From NCBI GenBank assembly GCA_902799665.1, contig CADCBK010000014.1, forward strand, positions 1 through 38,963: DNA of 38,963 bases, written 5' to 3'. Source of the stretch: an uncultured Spirochaetaceae bacterium (GTDB taxonomy: Bacteria > Spirochaetota > Spirochaetia > Treponematales > Treponemataceae). Of the stretch, positions 38,208 to 38,963 are shown piece after piece; positions within the stretch are counted from its first letter, which is position 1; every line of letters starts with the position of its first letter. The notes beneath the pieces were generated by a model that was given only the letters and a program-made list of their open reading frames with translations, was not told the DNA's origin and ran no database searches. The translations under genes and the position numbers were made by a program.

Positions 38208-38963
38208 ATGGAAAATTCTCAAAACAAACTCAAGCTTTTTGAAAACAAAAAGATTCGCTATGCATGGAACTCCGAAGAAGAGGAATGGTATTTTTCGGTT
38301 GTGGACATTGTGGAAGTTCTGACGGAAAGCAAGAATTACTTAACCGCAAGAAAGTACTGGAACAAATTAAAACAGCGACTTTCGGCGGAAGGATCTGAGT
38401 TGGTGACAAAATGTCACCAACTGAAATTACCAGCCGCAGACGGAAAAAACTACTCCACCGACGTTCTTTCCACAAAAAACGTCCTGCGCCTGATTCAGTC
38501 AATTCCCTCTCCAAAAGCGGAACCCTTCAAAATGTGGCTGGCGCAAGTGGGCAACGACAGGCTGGAAGAATACGCCGACCCAGAAAAGGCGATTTCTCGC
38601 GGAGCGGAATACTACCGCGCCAAGGGTTACACCGACGGCTGGATAAACCAACGCCTCCAGACCATCGAAATGCGAAAGGAATTGACGGACGAATGGAAAG
38701 CCCGCGGAATTGAAAAAGAAGCGGACTTCGCCATTCTGACCAACGAAATGACAAAAGCCTGGAGCGGCCTCACTGTAAAAGAATACAAGCAAAAGAAAGG
38801 CCTTAAAAAAGAAAACCTGCGCGACAACATGACGAACATTGAGCTGGTCTTGAACATGCTTGCCGAAGTAACCGCGACTTCAATTTCAAAGCAAGAAGAG
38901 CCGCAAGGCTTTGAAGAAAACAAAAGCGTCGCCGTTCGCGGAGGAAAAGTTGCCAACACCGCC
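38208..38963 (+). CDS. Second DinD/Bro-N family protein (3' end outside window)
   Basis: An ATG at 38208 behind GAGGAAGG opens 252 codons with no stop before the window edge. The product starts 'MENSQNKLKLFENKKIRYAW', continues 'EWYFSVVDIVEVLTESKNY', shares the exact 15-residue run 'IQSIPSPKAEPFK' plus 'WLAQVG' context with the cas-operon DinD-like protein, and reaches the conserved 'VRGGKVANTA' tail. By eye more than half of the positions are identical. It has a 3-residue insertion near 48 relative to the cas copy and host-like, GC-richer codons. It is not near cas genes. It is probably the housekeeping or prophage-derived DinD of this genome, and the closest visible relative of the cas-linked copy. 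Confidence 0.88.
   Translation, partial: MENSQNKLKLFENKKIRYAWNSEEEEWYFSVVDIVEVLTESKNYLTARKYWNKLKQRLSAEGSELVTKCHQLKLPAADGKNYSTDVLSTKNVLRLIQSIPSPKAEPFKMWLAQVGNDRLEEYADPEKAISRGAEYYRAKGYTDGWINQRLQTIEMRKELTDEWKARGIEKEADFAILTNEMTKAWSGLTVKEYKQKKGLKKENLRDNMTNIELVLNMLAEVTATSISKQEEPQGFEENKSVAVRGGKVANTA

Overview
The window looks like chromosomal DNA of a spirochaete, most likely a fibre-degrading gut or rumen Treponema. The support is a FlaB-type flagellin behind a sigma-28 promoter, a GH10 xylanase lipoprotein, a GH5 glycanase, a pentose (ribulokinase/AraD) operon, and mixed base composition: GC-richer housekeeping genes interrupted by AT-rich accessory blocks. The genus is an inference; no rRNA or species marker is present.

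Layout. 1-3.3 kb: tail of a HigA-like antitoxin, then a minus-strand cluster of a GH5 glycanase, a YunG-like protein, a Y-family DNA polymerase and a small partner. 3.4-4.2 kb: NYN/LOTUS RNase-like gene. 4.2-6.4 kb: decaying small genes (a broken zinc ribbon, a broken secreted protein) and a secreted orphan, facing an Xre repressor across an AT-rich operator region. 6.9-11.6 kb: sugar operon (LacI regulator, FGGY kinase, AraD) divergent from an outer-membrane barrel protein. 11.7-14.9 kb: GH10 xylanase, exported nuclease, flagellin.

15.0-24.0 kb is the centrepiece: a complete type V-A CRISPR-Cas12a locus on the minus strand. The order is cas12a, a DinD/Bro-N gene, cas4, cas1, cas2, leader, then an array of 15 repeats and 14 spacers. 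The DinD/Bro-N gene overlaps cas12a by 11 nt and cas4 by about 35 nt, so it looks like a translationally coupled part of the operon, which is not standard for V-A loci. A WYL-domain regulator is divergent from cas12a across a short region holding a dyad over the candidate cas promoter. The leader carries a 12-nt variant of the crRNA hairpin with a compensatory base-pair swap and a 29-codon ORF with a good ribosome binding site that ends in the first repeat. A second DinD/Bro-N paralogue starts at the right edge of the window.

24.0-31.5 kb: an RSH (p)ppGpp synthetase with a degenerate hydrolase site; a GIY-YIG (T5orf172-like) protein; the mobile mystery A/B (Xre/Fic) pair with clear operator boxes; ybaK; and the classic dnaX-ebfC-recR group with a hairpin-rich spacer between dnaX and ebfC. 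31.5-35.4 kb: tRNA-Asn with an 18-bp duplication of its 3' end 284 nt downstream and three strong hairpins between, a lipoprotein with an HExxH motif, a frameshifted membrane protein, a YkvA-like protein and a PIN-toxin/antitoxin pair. 35.5-37.4 kb: an AT-rich run of very small orphan genes, one frameshifted in an A7 run. 37.5 kb to the end: a nicotinamidase-like hydrolase and the partial second DinD-like gene.

The genes suggest a plant-polysaccharide lifestyle plus a long accessory stretch rich in defence and toxin-antitoxin functions. All functional statements are from reading the sequence; no database search was run.
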